DNA from: Euborellia annulipes
Lineage: Eukaryota; Arthropoda; Insecta; Dermaptera; Anisolabididae
Direction of reading: 5' to 3'
NCBI GenBank assembly: GCA_023213315.1
Contig: JAKCPI010003116.1
Location: 47,035 to 111,034, forward strand
Length of the DNA: 64,000 nt
In this document: piece by piece, positions 32,380 to 44,001 of the stretch
How the letters are laid out: each line of letters begins with the position of its first letter
How positions within the stretch are numbered: the first letter of the stretch is position 1
Notes under the pieces: generated by a model
What the model saw: only the letters and a program-made list of their open reading frames with translations
Databases searched by the model: none
What the model was told of the DNA's origin: nothing
Program-made: the position numbers and the translations under genes

Positions 32380-34486
32380 TGATACACATATTTTCTTTTA
32401 CAAATTTTACCTCCTCGGTTTTAACCGGCAAAGTGTTTCTCAAAATCTTTTTTTAATTCATATTTATTATATATTAATCTGAAAATAAATTTTAATCCCA
32501 ACTTGTTTTTAGTGGCGCTTTCGGGCGCGTGTTTTTTTTTTTCTAAATTTTCATTTGAATATTAAAATCGCGTGCAGAGAGACCTCCAATGCCTTATTAC
32601 CAAAACCAGTGCATAAATTAACAGCATCAGAGAAAGAGAGCTCATGTTTTCATCTACTCTTGTTAATAACTTGTTTTATTATTTAATCGTCAAAACTTTT
32701 TTTTTCGAAAAAATCTTAATTAGTAGGAAGTATTAACATTGAAATATCGTAAATCATTTTTATTTTTTTTTTTTATCATCCCCCTTTTCATTTTCATATC
32801 TTTTTTAACGAGTTCTTCTCTCACATCTATTGAAATTTTTTCTATTATTAAGATTAATTTTTACCTTACGATTGCCGACCGCCATTAATGACTTCTCACA
32901 CACAGCTTCTTCTTTTAATTAAATTCCTAATTAGCACCATGCTTTGTGAAAGTTTTTGGCACCTTGCAGGTGTAGCCGCTTTTCGTCACGGGTGTAATTC
33001 CTTACACGAAATTTAGTCATCAGGAATTATTATTATTTAAATATTACTTTTATTTATAGCTATCTCTACTTCTCAAATTAAATATTTTATATTGCTATTA
33101 ATAAATTAAATTTTTTTTTCTACATTAATTTTATGATCTATAAAATATCTATAGCCTATATGTAAATATATAATCTAGTTTTGATTTCCGGCGGCATCTT
33201 TTATAAATTTCTCACCGATTTTTTTAATTTTTTCTAAATTTTTGAGTGAAGCCCCCCCCCCCCGTCATGTCACGCTATGTGAGCGAGCTGGACACAAACA
33301 GCTGTGCTGACTATTTAGTCTGTCACTGAATGTTTGAGTTACAATAACGCTAAAATTATTTTGTACTATTTTCGTTTATTTTTGTAAATAAACTTGACAT
33401 TCCCCGAAGAGGGTCGTGTCCTCATGAACCCTCAGAGGATACTTTCGTTGTTGTCGATCTACCATCTTGACGCCAAGGTCACTTAAAATTCTCTGGGTGT
33501 TATGTCTTTCCAAAACTCTCAGGAGTTTCTCCATATAGAGATAAACCGTAGTTTGCTTTAACAAAATCAGAAGAGATCTCACCCCGACCATCTCTTTTAT
33601 TTTGTAATTATCTCAGTTTTCGAAAAACAAAACAAACATATTGAGAATAAAAACTGTTTAATTATAATATATATAAGGGGGGGCGAGGGGCCCGCCCCCC
33701 CCCCGAAATTTCCCAAACACATATACATATATAATGATATACAGACATCAGCGCAACAAATTTTTTCGCAGGATGGAAAACTGGTTCCGCAAAGAATTTC
33801 GTGGGAAAAAAAATTTTCCGCAGAAAAATTTTTGAGTTCAGGCCCCCCCCTGAAAAAAATTTCTATATGTGCCCCTGATCTGTAAATAAAATGGGTTGGT
33901 ACTCTTAAAATTTAAAACAAAGGTGTGCAAGTAGGATTTTGAACATTATTTAAACAAATAATTGCTTTAAAAAAAAAATTGAAAAATTTTATTATTTTAT
34001 TTTTATTTTAATAATTTTTATCTTTCCCTAGACACACGCGGCCCTCAAGTGGGCCGCCTCCCACGGTTTGGGAACTGCTGATAGAGGCTATTAAAAATTT
34101 TAAAATCTTTGAAAAAACACCTTAAGTGGATCTTTAAATAGAGTACAGTGAAGTTAAAGCCCGCCACCTCCCATTTTCTTATATGATTATTTCAATGTTT
34201 TTATAAAAAAAGATGGGAATTTTTAACTTAAAAATTTTCCATTTATTTTTTTAACAATAAAGTAATAATACAGTACATGTGGAATCATAATCATATGTTG
34301 GCACTTACTTTGTACCGCTTCCAAACATATTCCAAAAGTTGATATTGATTTACAATTTGATTATAATTAAAAGTAAATTTCATTGATCTTTGTCTCGTTG
34401 TCATTTTAAATAATCGTGTTCACTCACACGCAGACAAACAGTCATAATTCCAACAATACTTTTTCTAATAAATTCCAAAGCAGGAT
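32380..34486. other. No gene supported; decayed hAT remnants
   Basis: Mostly AT-rich. G/C tracts at 33254 and 33677-33705 and the end CCCCTG near 33878 look like hAT remnants; 34055-34078 (CCACGGTTTGGGAACTGCTG) looks like the end of a CAGNGGTTCCCAA-type hAT. A frame at 33376-33591 (minus, 71 codons) has even composition and normal residues but no homolog I recognise; I leave it uncalled. Confidence 0.35.
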
Positions 34487-34702
34487 GGAAGTTACTGCTG
34501 GATGTCGGATGTATAAAAAATATTTATTGAGTTGTGTGCTGTCCGACCAGTCACACCAGATTTTCTTTTTTTAAATAATACTCATATTAAATTATATTCG
34601 GAGTTGAAAAAAGGCGTGAGGAACTTCGTTCCCACACGTTTCCTTTTTTTACTATTTATCATATACATTCACTATCCAGCAATAACTTCCATCCTGCTTT
34701 GA
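34487..34702. repeat. Inverted repeat enclosing a Rep1 end
   Basis: AAAGCAGGATGGAAGTTA (left) and TAACTTCCATCCTGCTTT (right) are inverted arms of about 28 bases; inside at 34530-34562 is the Rep1 end GTTGTGTGCTGTCCG..CACACCAGA. Confidence 0.65.
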
Positions 34703-35321
34703 AATTCATTTTCAAATTTTCCTCATGCTGTTTTACTTTCTCTATATTTTCTTTGTATACGAGAAACTAAAAAGCAAGACTCACTTGTGATGCCAAGTAG
34801 GACTACAGACAAAAATTTTGACAGAAAAAAAATTCGAACCCCTATAAGGATTGACAAGAAAACTTATTAAATTATATAAACTTCTATTTCGAGAATAGAT
34901 CAAAAGACTTATTTTCATCTAATTCCTTTCAAGTGTACAATCTTCATGCAAAATGTCAATCACGTACAGAATGGCTCTTTGTTGGCCTGTCAAATTCCTT
35001 CTACTGCTAAGCTGATTGACTGATAAACATATTTTCTAACAATTCTTTAAATATTCCATTTGCATTTTAAGTTCATTTCGTTATCTTTTAACTAAACTTA
35101 GGGGTACTTAATAATTTCTAGAAAATTGAACTTTCTCTGATTTTAATGATATATTAATGACTCTAAATACAATCATTACTTTTACTAAAATGTCATTTAA
35201 CTTGAACTTCTTATGTGAATTGATTATTCTTAGTTTGATAATTTATTATTGACATTAATTTCTCATTTCTAACAAGATAAGGAAAATATTTTCCAAATGA
35301 GTTGAAAATATATTTTAAAAA
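34703..35321. other. No gene recognised
   Basis: AT-rich, single-copy-looking sequence without features. Confidence 0.35.
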
Positions 35322-35590
35322 TCTGATGTGACTGGCGCACAGCACACAACTTTCTCTGTTTTTTCTTCTCCCCCTTTTTTTTTTTTGTGGGGTACCTAGT
35401 TTCCGACAGGACGGTACATTCGATTTTCAAGATGTAAAATTTATATGTGAAAATATTTATATTTTGTTACCATAGCAACCATTTCTCCTATCTTTTCTAT
35501 GAAGTACAAGAGTAAAGTGGTCTTCTCAAAAAATTTCAATGACAAAATGAGAAATTTAATACATTTTAAAAGATTTTAATTCATTTTTGA
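35322..35590 (-). repeat. Rep1 3' half (-)
   Basis: From TCTGATGTGACTGGCGCAC through TTACCATAGCAACCATTTC to the ACATTTTAAAAGATTTTAATTC block; the rest is missing. Confidence 0.7.
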
Positions 35591-36478
35591 ATTTAAATAC
35601 CAACATTCAGCTATTACCTCCTTCGAATAAAAAAGATGATTTATTTATTTTTAAAATACTGGTTTGGTTGACTAAGCTGAAGTCTCCACTCTCTAGCATA
35701 ACAGGCACTTGTGGCACCGACTGTCACTAATTTAATACATACACTGTCGACAAAGCACTTTCTTCTTCATCATTGTAACAACGCTGACATTACCTGCCCG
35801 TTCTTTAAAACACAAGAAAAACTCTTCCTAAATTATTTATTCACGAATTATATGAAATTCTAATTTAAGAACCGTAACTGCATATATTATCCCCTATTTT
35901 AGACTCACCCAATTTAGAAAAAAAAAAAAATTGTTTTTGTTAGAAAAAGGGAGTTAAAAAAATGCCACCATTCATCAACCAAAAGGCATTCATTTGTTGA
36001 CGCTTCTGTTTCTGAGAAGTTAATTTTCTCGGGACAAAATGCACCCCTTGGGTATAATAGCTTTTGGCAAAAAGAACGCCCTCCCTACCCTAACAAAAAA
36101 AAAAGTGTTTTTTTTTTTTTTTGTTAAAGGTCTCATTATTTTAATTATGGAAATATATTATTCGAAACAAAACAGCCCTTAAATGAGAGGAGACATTTAA
36201 ATTAGTGTAAAAAATAACAAGAACTTTAATTAAGTGTTTATTTTATTTTTTCTCATCCGTTTATTAAATCAAGGACGGAATATGTTATTTATATAGAAAT
36301 AAGTCACAAACCAATGAATGTTCTTTCTAAATAATCCAAGCAAACTTGATAAAAGTATTTCCTTTGCGTATTAATTTCAATTAAATTTTTAACAAGTAAC
36401 ATTAAAATTAATACATTCTGTAGAGCTACATTATTTTCAGGAAATTTTTACGGTATATAAAATTCAAATAAATAAAAA
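35591..36478. other. Tc1-like MITE remnant, then AT-rich DNA
   Basis: Bases 35640-35735 resemble the right half of the Tc1-like MITE at 37999 (GACTAAGCTGAAGTCTCCAC and GGCACTTGTGGCACCGACTG). The remainder shows no gene. Confidence 0.4.
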
Positions 36479-37320
36479 TCAGGTGTGACTGGTCGCACAG
36501 TACACAACTTTCTCATATATGAGATATTAATCTAAAAAATAATTAATTTTTGAATTTTTATCAAAATCGTTTGAGCGAATTTTGAGAAAATCGAAAAAAA
36601 ACTTAAAAAGCTCATCAGTAAAGTACTAATACCTTTTGGCCGATTTTGTTCAAAAGCTTCGTGTTATGTCTCAGGGAGGTACCTAACTTAAATGTAAAAT
36701 TTCAAACTATTTTCGTCTTGAGATATTTTGTTCACAGACAGACAAACATAGACACACATACACACACACACACACACACTGACAGACCATTTTGCGGGAG
36801 CCATTTTTTGGGTATATACAGGGCCAGAACTAGGAGATTTTATAGGGGGGGGGGCAAAATTTAATTTGCCGCCCCCTCCTTAAAATTTTCCCTGATCTCA
36901 AAAATTTTTCTGCGAAATATTTTTTAAATTTCCGTCCAAAAAAATATTTTACCTTTTTTTTAGAGACAAAATTTTTGCCACCCGCGGAACCAAAATTTTT
37001 CTTCGTGTGCCGCCCGCGGAACATTTTCTCTTGCGCGCGGAACAAAAATTTTTTCCCGTCCGAAAAAAAAAATTTCCCGTTCGGAAAAATATTTTATCTT
37101 TTATTTTTTTTTAGACGCTAGATTTTTTGCACCCTCGGAACCAAAAATTTTTCTCTTTCTTTAATTGCCGCCCCCCTGATATCTGCCGCCTGGGGCACGT
37201 GCACCCACTGCCCCCCCCCCCCCCCCCTAGATCCGGCCCTGGGTATATATCCTTCAAAATCTCGGGATCGAATTTTCGGCATGATACCAACACTTTCTTT
37301 ATATATAGGTAAGAGAAAGT
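36479..37320 (-). repeat. Rep1 copy (-) interrupted by a hAT MITE
   Basis: Outer parts 36479-36818 and 37242-37320 follow the family order, with a CACACACA tract and ATCTCGGGATCG..GGTAAGAGAAAGT at the 5' end. The 3' palindrome and adjacent block are partly deleted. Confidence 0.75.
36819..37241. mobile_element. hAT-like MITE, TSD GGTATATA
   Basis: The ends CAGGGCCAGAACTAGG and (other strand) CAGGGCCGGATCTAGG; perfect 8-bp duplication GGTATATA at 36811-36818 and 37242-37249. A partial copy of the same family is at about 6580-6810. Noncoding. Confidence 0.85.
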
Positions 37321-37503
37321 AAAAATTATCTTTGATGAAATTAATGTATCATGTGAATATTTTTAATTACACAAGATAGTTATTTTCAATTCAAATATTT
37401 TTATAATTAAAAAAAAAAAATGAAATTCAACAATCAGTCGTTCGGATCTGTTCGGTTTTATTCGGGTTAATTCGCCTGGAGGAGGGGTGGATGGGGTGGG
37501 GAA

Positions 37504-37534
37504 GGCGCCGACGCCGCCGCCGGCGTCGGCGCCA
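37504..37534. promoter_or_regulatory. GC-only palindrome upstream of a possible first exon
   Basis: GGCGCCGACGCCGCC, one base-triplet centre, then GGCGTCGGCGCC: a near-perfect GC palindrome of about 30 bases in otherwise AT-rich DNA, just upstream of ATG codons. It might be a promoter-associated CpG patch or a hairpin in a 5' leader. No TATA box is evident. Confidence 0.3.
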
Positions 37535-37689
37535 TGTTGCCTGTATTGAAAGCCCAGAGCGACCGTCTCAGTCGGTGTCATGGCTCCCATCCGTCAACTG
37601 CCTCTCTATGCATTGACTTCATTCAAGATCTCCTTCCTTATCAACCCTCTCCGACGTTGTTCCTCCTCTGCTCGTTTGCTTTCCTTGAG
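37534..37689 (+). CDS. Possible first coding exon of a host gene
   Basis: A C/G-rich stretch with non-repetitive codon use ends at a donor-like CTTGAG|GTATCTTG. Two ATGs give different frames. From 37580 the product begins MAPIRQLPLYALTSFK and continues ..LRRCSSSARLLSLR, rich in R, S and L and lacking acidic residues, like a mitochondrial presequence. From 37534 it begins MLPVLKAQSDRLSRCHG and is in phase with the candidate exon at 42671. I cannot decide between frames, and it could be noncoding. Unusual composition for this window is the main support. Confidence 0.28.
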
Positions 37690-37998
37690 GTATCTTGTAT
37701 TTTTTATTTTCTTTATTATAAAAAGAGAGAGAGAGAGAATTGTTTCTTTTATTCTCCCTCACTCTCTCCCATTCTCGAAAGAGGCTAACAAACAGAGTAT
37801 AGTTAGATTAACAAACAAGTCAAAATCAATATCATATTGACTAATCAATATGATATTTGACTGTACACTGAGAATTTTATGAAATGTCTATCAAAGAACA
37901 TAAGAAAGTTTTATGTTGACTGAACCATAGCCATAACTGCTAAGTTTAGAAAAATTCAATCATTGTCCGTTTTTATTATGCTTACAATATGCCAGGTA

Positions 37999-38188
37999 CA
38001 GTCAGTGCAATAAATGCTTGAGATTGGATCCTTGAGCCTGGCACCTAATTTAATATTTTTAAAATAAATAAATCATCTTTTTTCGAGTGGAAAATTTACT
38101 TTTACAACAAGTCCAACGGCTAAGCATTTTGATTGCCTAAGCTCAAGGCTCCACTCTTAAATAGATCAGGCACTTGTGGCGCCGACTG
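37999..38188. mobile_element. Tc1/mariner-like MITE, TA flanks
   Basis: The ends CAGTCAGTGCAATAAATGC and (other strand) CAGTCGGCGCCACAAGTGC are inverted repeats, with TA directly outside both. Internal GATCCTTGAGCCTGGCA pairs with the right half. Noncoding, 190 bp. Confidence 0.65.
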
Positions 38189-38189
38189 T

Positions 38190-39480
38190 ACTTTAATTCT
38201 TTACCATTCCAAAAAAACACTTATGCTTTAAATTCGGCGATATATTAACAAAAATGTTAACAAAGTTAGGATTTTTTTATCCTTAATATTATACAGCTAT
38301 TTATTAGATTATTATTTTTCTTCTGCTCAGCACCATTGAAAATTTATTCGCGTACCTCAAAACCCTAGGGGGAGAGATTAAAATAAATAATAAAAAATTT
38401 GAATTCTATGTTAATTAGATATGAAAGATTAATTAAATAAGAAACTTTCTATTAATCGATCTAATAGAGTGATGGGAGCGATTTATATTAATCATCTTTA
38501 ATATACAAATTTCGAAATTCTTCGGTTAAAAAAAAAAACAAGGAAAAGAACATAACATATATGATAATAACTTATAATTGGATAAATGGTAGTAGTGCAA
38601 ACCGCCATTAGAGAACTCGAATCGAATCGTTGATATATCGAAGTGTCATAAATCACTTGGATCTTAAAAACCTGCTATCAGATAAACGCATCGCGCTTAA
38701 CGGGATTCTCTCGGCTAAGGACCGTTTTGAAGGAATTACTTTGACTTAAGAGAGAAGGGGGACCAACCAGACAGACTAGCCGGAACAACCGACCAACCAA
38801 CTTCACAAGGAATAAACCTGGAAAAAATTGTCCAGTCATTTAAAGACTTTTTTTTTATGTTTAAGAATTTTATTCCATCGAAGAAGACTAAGAGAGAGAG
38901 AAAAAAAATTTATTTCTTCGTCATCACTGATTAATTGATTTGTGATGTAGATCGGTTTCTCTAACACTTCTTCACACATCAGACAGCTCACTAATTATCG
39001 GTAGCGTTGCCTGCGCTCACGATTTTAGACATGCCTAAATATTTAAATTTACATAAAATCATTATTTATCAATCCGATGAAATTATAGATAGCTGACAAA
39101 AAAAAAATGATGAAAACAAACAATAGAAAATAAATCGATAATCTTTTTCCAAATCTTCAAAATGATTATTTTTTTTTAACACCAAAAGTTAATGATTCAC
39201 TGATCTTGTTGAGTTAGGAAAAAAAAATCATGACTTTAAAATTTTTCTAATAAAAAAAAAAAAATCGGTTTAATTTCGGCTAGTTAATGCTAAAGATATA
39301 TTTTTTATTTTCTTTAGAATAGTAAGGGCGTGAAATTCTAACAAAATTAGCACTAATTTTTAAAAAAATAATTTGGTTGGGCGTCAATGATGAATTATTA
39401 GCTGATCCCTAGAAATCAGCGTGTAGAACGTCCCCCGTTAGCATTCGATATTATAAATCTAATATGTAGAGCCTATATGT
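38190..39480. other. No gene recognised; less AT-rich at 38600-38820
   Basis: Bases 38600-38820 (GATAAACGCATCGCGCTTAA and the following CTCGGCTAAGGACC) are compositionally distinct and unrepeated here, perhaps conserved host noncoding DNA. No frame or RNA gene is identifiable. Confidence 0.3.
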
Positions 39481-39484
39481 AAAA

Positions 39485-39800
39485 TTAAAACCCTAATGGC
39501 CTCTGCAGCCGAAAAAGAGGAATTAAAAAAAAAAGTAACAATGCCTATATGATTTATAAAATAAAGACAATGAAGGGGTTGAGAGTTGGTAGGTGTTTAC
39601 CGAACGTCTCGGGTTGGATCCCAGAGTCCGATAATTTATTTAAGGCATTTGGATACCAAATGACTTAAATAAAAATGCCTGGACCCCCCAATTGATATAT
39701 TACATACTGATTATCGTAAAAGTCTAAATGGTCGGGAAAAGACTGTGTGAATGTGAGTGTGAAGAGAAAAAAGTGTGAAGTAAAAAAAAAAAAAAATACA
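39485..39800 (+). mobile_element. SINE2 tail followed by diverged SINE1 (+)
   Basis: Bases 39485-39530 are a SINE2 3' end (TGGCCTCTGCAGCCGAAAAA). Bases 39571-39795 are a plus-strand SINE1: drifted tRNA-like head (GGGTTGGATCCCAGAGTCCG), ATTTGGATACCAAATGAC, TGCCTGGACCCC, AAAGACTGTGTGAATGTG and an A-rich tail. Confidence 0.65.
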
Positions 39801-39873
39801 AAAGATTACAGCTAGTATATATTCTTAGTACACGGGTTTCGTTAACGTTTCTGAACCATAATCAGAACTTCGC

Positions 39874-39935
39874 CCTGAGGATGATAACGATGCGTTTCCG
39901 AAACGTCGACGAAATTTAAATAAATTTTTTTATTC
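39874..39935 (+). ncRNA. Recurring hairpin module
   Basis: CTGAGGAT, hairpin with AACG and CGTT around ATG, then GAAACGTCGACG and TTTAAATAAATTTT. The AATAAA-like run follows at about the same distance as in other copies. A much decayed partner is near 40105-40140. Confidence 0.45.
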
Positions 39936-40203
39936 CATGGTGATAATATATTAACCACCATAATGTATTTGAACAAAAATATTTTTGAATGCCCAAATGT
40001 TATTCTTATTTGTGTAAAAAATTCATTTAAAATATGAATCAAATTTTTTAAACAAAAATGAAAATTTAAAACATCTCTATCCAAATACATTTTGGGGTTT
40101 AATATTGCATTTATGATGATCCAGAATCTGAGACCGAAATGTTACCCGTTGACTGATATAATAAGAAAATCTATTGGATATAACAATCTTCTTTTATATT
40201 ATT

Positions 40204-41071
40204 TCTTTCTCTTACCTGTATCTATGTATAAATAGAGAGAGTATTATTTATTTATTTTTTTTTAACACTCACACACTTTTTTCTCATTCACACTCACACT
40301 CACACACATTCACAGAGTCTTTTCTGCAACTCAGGCCATATAAGACTTTTACGATAACCGTTATATATAAATAATATATTTTTATAATATAGGCCTAATT
40401 ATTTGGGGTCCAGGCATTATTTGGATACCAAATGGCTTAAATAAAATCATCGGACTGCCTGGGGTCCGAATCCGCGACCCTTGGTATAGAAGGTTAACAC
40501 GCTAACCTCTACACCAAGCCCGAGGGCAGAGAGAGTATTAGATTCATGTTAAAAATCAATGTCGAGATTTTGATGGAAATACACGTCCCTGAATCCAAAT
40601 AAGTGGGTCTCGCACAATTGTCTACCGCTTGGAGTTTGGAATTTTATATTTAAGTTAAGTAGGCCTTGGCACGTGAGACGAAAGTTTTGAACAAAATCGG
40701 TCAAAGAGTATAAATAAGCACTTTTGTAGTTTTTTACGATTTTCTCAAAATTCGCTCTAACGAGTTTGATTAAAATTCATAATCAATTATTTTTAAAATG
40801 TTCTCTAAAATGTATTATATATTTTCATTTTATTCTCAAAATTGTTTGAAGCACACTTTACTTTTTTTTTTTTATTCTGTCTTTTTGGCCGGTGGCTATT
40901 GGGCCACTTTACTCTTATACTTCAAAGAAAGATGTGAGAAATGCTTGCCATGGTAACAAAATATAAATATTTTTTACTAATGTAGTGCCTGAAACTAAAC
41001 ATGACGACTCAAAAATCCAGTGTGAAAAGCAGAGAACACAACAATGTGTGCTGTGCAACCATCACACCAGA
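40204..41071 (+). repeat. Rep1 copy interrupted by a SINE1
   Basis: Bases 40204-40246 and 40541-41071 form a nearly complete copy ending in ATCACACCAGA. The GTCT tract is reduced and there is an internal T-rich insertion near 40863-40890. Confidence 0.75.
40247..40527 (-). mobile_element. tRNA-derived SINE1 (-), TSD 13 bp
   Basis: A complete copy. Minus strand: CCCTCGGGCTTGGTGTAGAG (A-box region), GCGGATTCGGACCCC (B-box region), CAGGCAGTCCGATGATTT, CCATTTGGTATCCAAAT, a GTGTGAGTGTGAGTGTG tail and A-rich end. Target duplication AGAGAGAGTATTA at 40234-40246 and 40528-40540 inside Rep1. Confidence 0.88.
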
Positions 41072-42066
41072 TTTTTATATTTTCAATGAAGTGAGATTGA
41101 TATATAAATGAAGTGACCATTTTTTCCTTAGAAAAAAAAAAAATGTTTCTTATTTAAATGTGTCAAAGATCCCACCTTCCTTTTGATGTTTCACACATTC
41201 ATTAATTCATTATATTTAAAATTGAATAATAAAACGACGTTTATACATAAAAAGATATTCTTAACTGTCATCGTTGAATCTATTATCACTCTATTATATT
41301 TATAAATCCTCTTAACTTTTTTAAATATGTGATCTTTTAAATTAAACGAGAATATATGAGCCTCATATAAACTTCTAAAAGACTATATATATATTTTTTT
41401 AATGGAAATTCGACCCTTAGCTCCAGGTGTTCGATAAGAAAGATATTTTTTCCATTATTAAATGTAGTTAAAGTTAAACACCTTTTAACTTTCTCTAACA
41501 AGAAATTGATGAGACCTAAATTATATATAATTTAATGAAAATTTTATTTTACAAAATTTTCAAACTATAGTATTATTTAAGAGACTGTAAATCTAACTAT
41601 AAAATTAAAAGTAAGAGATTAACTTTTTTTTTTTTTATAAGTCAAAAGTTAAGAGACGAATGGACAATTATTTTTTTTTATACTTGATAAATTAACATAT
41701 TAACTAGTACTTACATAAACAACAACACTTTGAATTTAGACAACTAAATAAAGTCATCATTGAAAACTAACATATTTTGAAAGGTGATTATTTTTTCATT
41801 GAATATCAAAATTAAAATAATGACATTATATAAATTTATATAATCGTGTTCCGTGGGAATAAATACAAATAAACAAAAAAATATTAAAATCTTTCGGTAT
41901 CTGTGGCTGGTACTACAAATGGGCAGCATGCCTGCTTTATTTTTTCTTTAAGAGAGAGAGAAGTCAACGCTCCACTTATTTATCTCTTTACTATTAAGCT
42001 TTTTTTTTTAAATCTTTTTCGACTTCTAAGGCTTTTTAGGCTTTTACTTGAAATGTCAACATTTTT
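41072..42066. other. No gene recognised
   Basis: AT-rich sequence with T runs; the 61-codon frame at 41744-41929 has no support. Confidence 0.35.
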
Positions 42067-42560
42067 ACTTTCTCTTACCTCTATATATATGTTAATATAT
42101 AGAGAGATAAAGTATTGGATTCATGTCAAAAATCCGATGTCGAGATTTTGATGGACACGTTTTGAGGTTCCCTGAATCTAAAAAAAGTGGTTTTAGCGAC
42201 ATGGTCTGTCTGTCTGTGTGTCTGTCTGTGAACAAAATATCTCAAGAACGAAAAAAACATGGAGGTTTTTATTAAAATTGTGATTTTATTTAAAATTTTT
42301 AAAGTTTTATAGTAGATTTGTTTTTGTTTTCTACTATTTGAACATATTAAATTATTTTAATTTTCTAAAAAAACATTTTTGCCCCCCCCTGATTCAAATT
42401 CGTTCCGGCGCCCCTGGTCATATATGAATCATCGCGTGGTCAAGTTTGGAACTAAAGTGCTAAGAGCAACTAAATATATCTAGACACAAAAAATCTGGTG
42501 TGACTAGCACGGTGCACAACTTTCTCTTACCCTTCGGTGCTGTGCGCCAGTCACACCAGA
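42067..42560 (+). repeat. Rep1 copy with internal replacement
   Basis: The 5' part 42067-42265 (ACTTTCTCTTACCTC to AATATCTCAAGAACG) and 3' end 42430-42560 (CGCGTGGTCAAGTTTGG to TCACACCAGA) are joined by unrelated sequence that includes a hAT-like end (GGCGCCCCTGG near 42405). The CGCGTGGTCAAG block is also at 22752. Confidence 0.65.
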
Positions 42561-42670
42561 TTTTTTAGAGTAGTAAATTAAATAATACCAAAATGGGCTT
42601 CAGAAAATAATAGACATTTATTAAGTATTTGTGTTTATATTAGTGTATAACTTATTCTTTTTATTTCTAG

Positions 42671-42763
42671 ATTCATGTTCCATTGTTCTGTCGGACTTTC
42701 GATTCTTTGTCCTTCATTCAACAAGTCTTTTCAAAATCACTTCATGATGACTTCTTAAAAATG
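42671..42763 (+). CDS. Possible internal exon of a host gene
   Basis: The acceptor TTTTTATTTCTAG is followed by 93 bases and a strong donor (ATG|GTGAGT). One frame is open throughout and reads IHVPLFCRTFDSLSFIQQ then VFSKSLHDDFLKM, phase 0 at both sides. The frame phase matches one reading of the candidate exon at 37534-37689. No protein family recognised. The other two frames have stops near the end. The splice-site pair is the main evidence. Confidence 0.33.
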
Positions 42764-44001
42764 GTGAGTAGGAAAATTTTCTATAGCTAATAAATTTTTT
42801 CTCATTTATATTTTATGGTGAATTATGAAGTGAAATATACGATTAAATAATATAAATTCCTTAATATGCATAATAACTTGACTACATCTACTAGCTTGAA
42901 ATGATCGAGTTTCTAATGGAATATAATTAAAGTCGATGCCAAAAAATGTGTACCTTTTTTAAATATAAAAGATGAATATTATTTTTCGTATGCTACATTT
43001 AAATTACTAAAGAATTAATGAGACCGCAGGAATATAATTATACTATAATATTATTTGCGAGATGATTATGTTTTATTCAGCGGCGTAACTAGCCTTTGAG
43101 GGCGGGAGGGGCAAAGCTCAACTGGAGCGCCGTTTTTCGTTCTACCTTTTTTTTTTAGTATTTGAATCTCGTTCGAGCTTTTTTTTTGCAATTTTTCTCC
43201 AGATTTGTGATAAAAAAAGAATTTATTATGAAATTTCAAAAAAAAAGCCGGAAATCCGAATGCGCAAGGGGCGCCTGGGGCGGGGTGCCCCCCCCGGGCG
43301 TGCGCCCCCCTTCACCCCCACCTGAATACGCTTCTGGTTTTATTGGACTTAATTAGCGCTCCTGGAGTATCTACAGGGTGTCCCATAAAAGTCGTTCATT
43401 AAAAGTTTTCCAGAAATAAATTATGAGGAAATTTTACCCCTTGGAATATTTTTTTTTCGTTTTAAATAAATTATTAACAATTTTTGGACACTTTTTGTTT
43501 CGCCGTAATTTTTTTGTTTCGCCGTAATCACCATCAAATTGTTTATTTTCTGTGGAATATATTTTTGCAGACCTACTCGTTTAAAAACTTGCGTTTCCTG
43601 AACTAAGGCATTAATTTTCATTTGATTTTAATTTGATTTTTTTAAACACTTATATTATATGGATTGGACAGCTTGGTTGCAATTCTTCTCAATTAATTTG
43701 TTAATTTGCCGAACGAGTAACATGGTCTTTTTCACGCATTCTAATTGTATGAGGCATATGTGGTAAGAGAGGTGAAATCCACTGAGGAACGAGTGTCTTT
43801 AGCTCTCCAAAAAATATCACTAAAATCTGCTGATATTTGCAAACAAAACATTTTTTTTTTTAGTTTTATAGAAAAAAAAGTGCACAGAGTAATAATGATG
43901 TGATTTAAATAAAGAGGTAGATCTTCTTTTTCCCTACAAGATGGGGGCCTTATCTCAATTTCGATCATAATGGCGCTTGGTTCCTTTATGCAAAACATTT
44001 A
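42764..44001. other. No gene supported; hAT-like remnant and a shared block
   Basis: Bases 43078-43345 have GGCGTAACTAGCC and G/C tracts like a decayed hAT. Bases 43374-43400 (ACAGGGTGTCCCATAAAAG) look like a known type of transposon end, but no partner is seen. Bases 43908-43990 recur at 56235-56310 (CAAGATGG..CTTATCT, then ATTTCGATCATAATGGCGC), the same orientation. Confidence 0.4.

Noticed and set aside
33376..33591. 71-codon minus-strand frame as a gene
   Set aside because: Composition is reasonable but there is no recognised motif, splice signal or repeat support.
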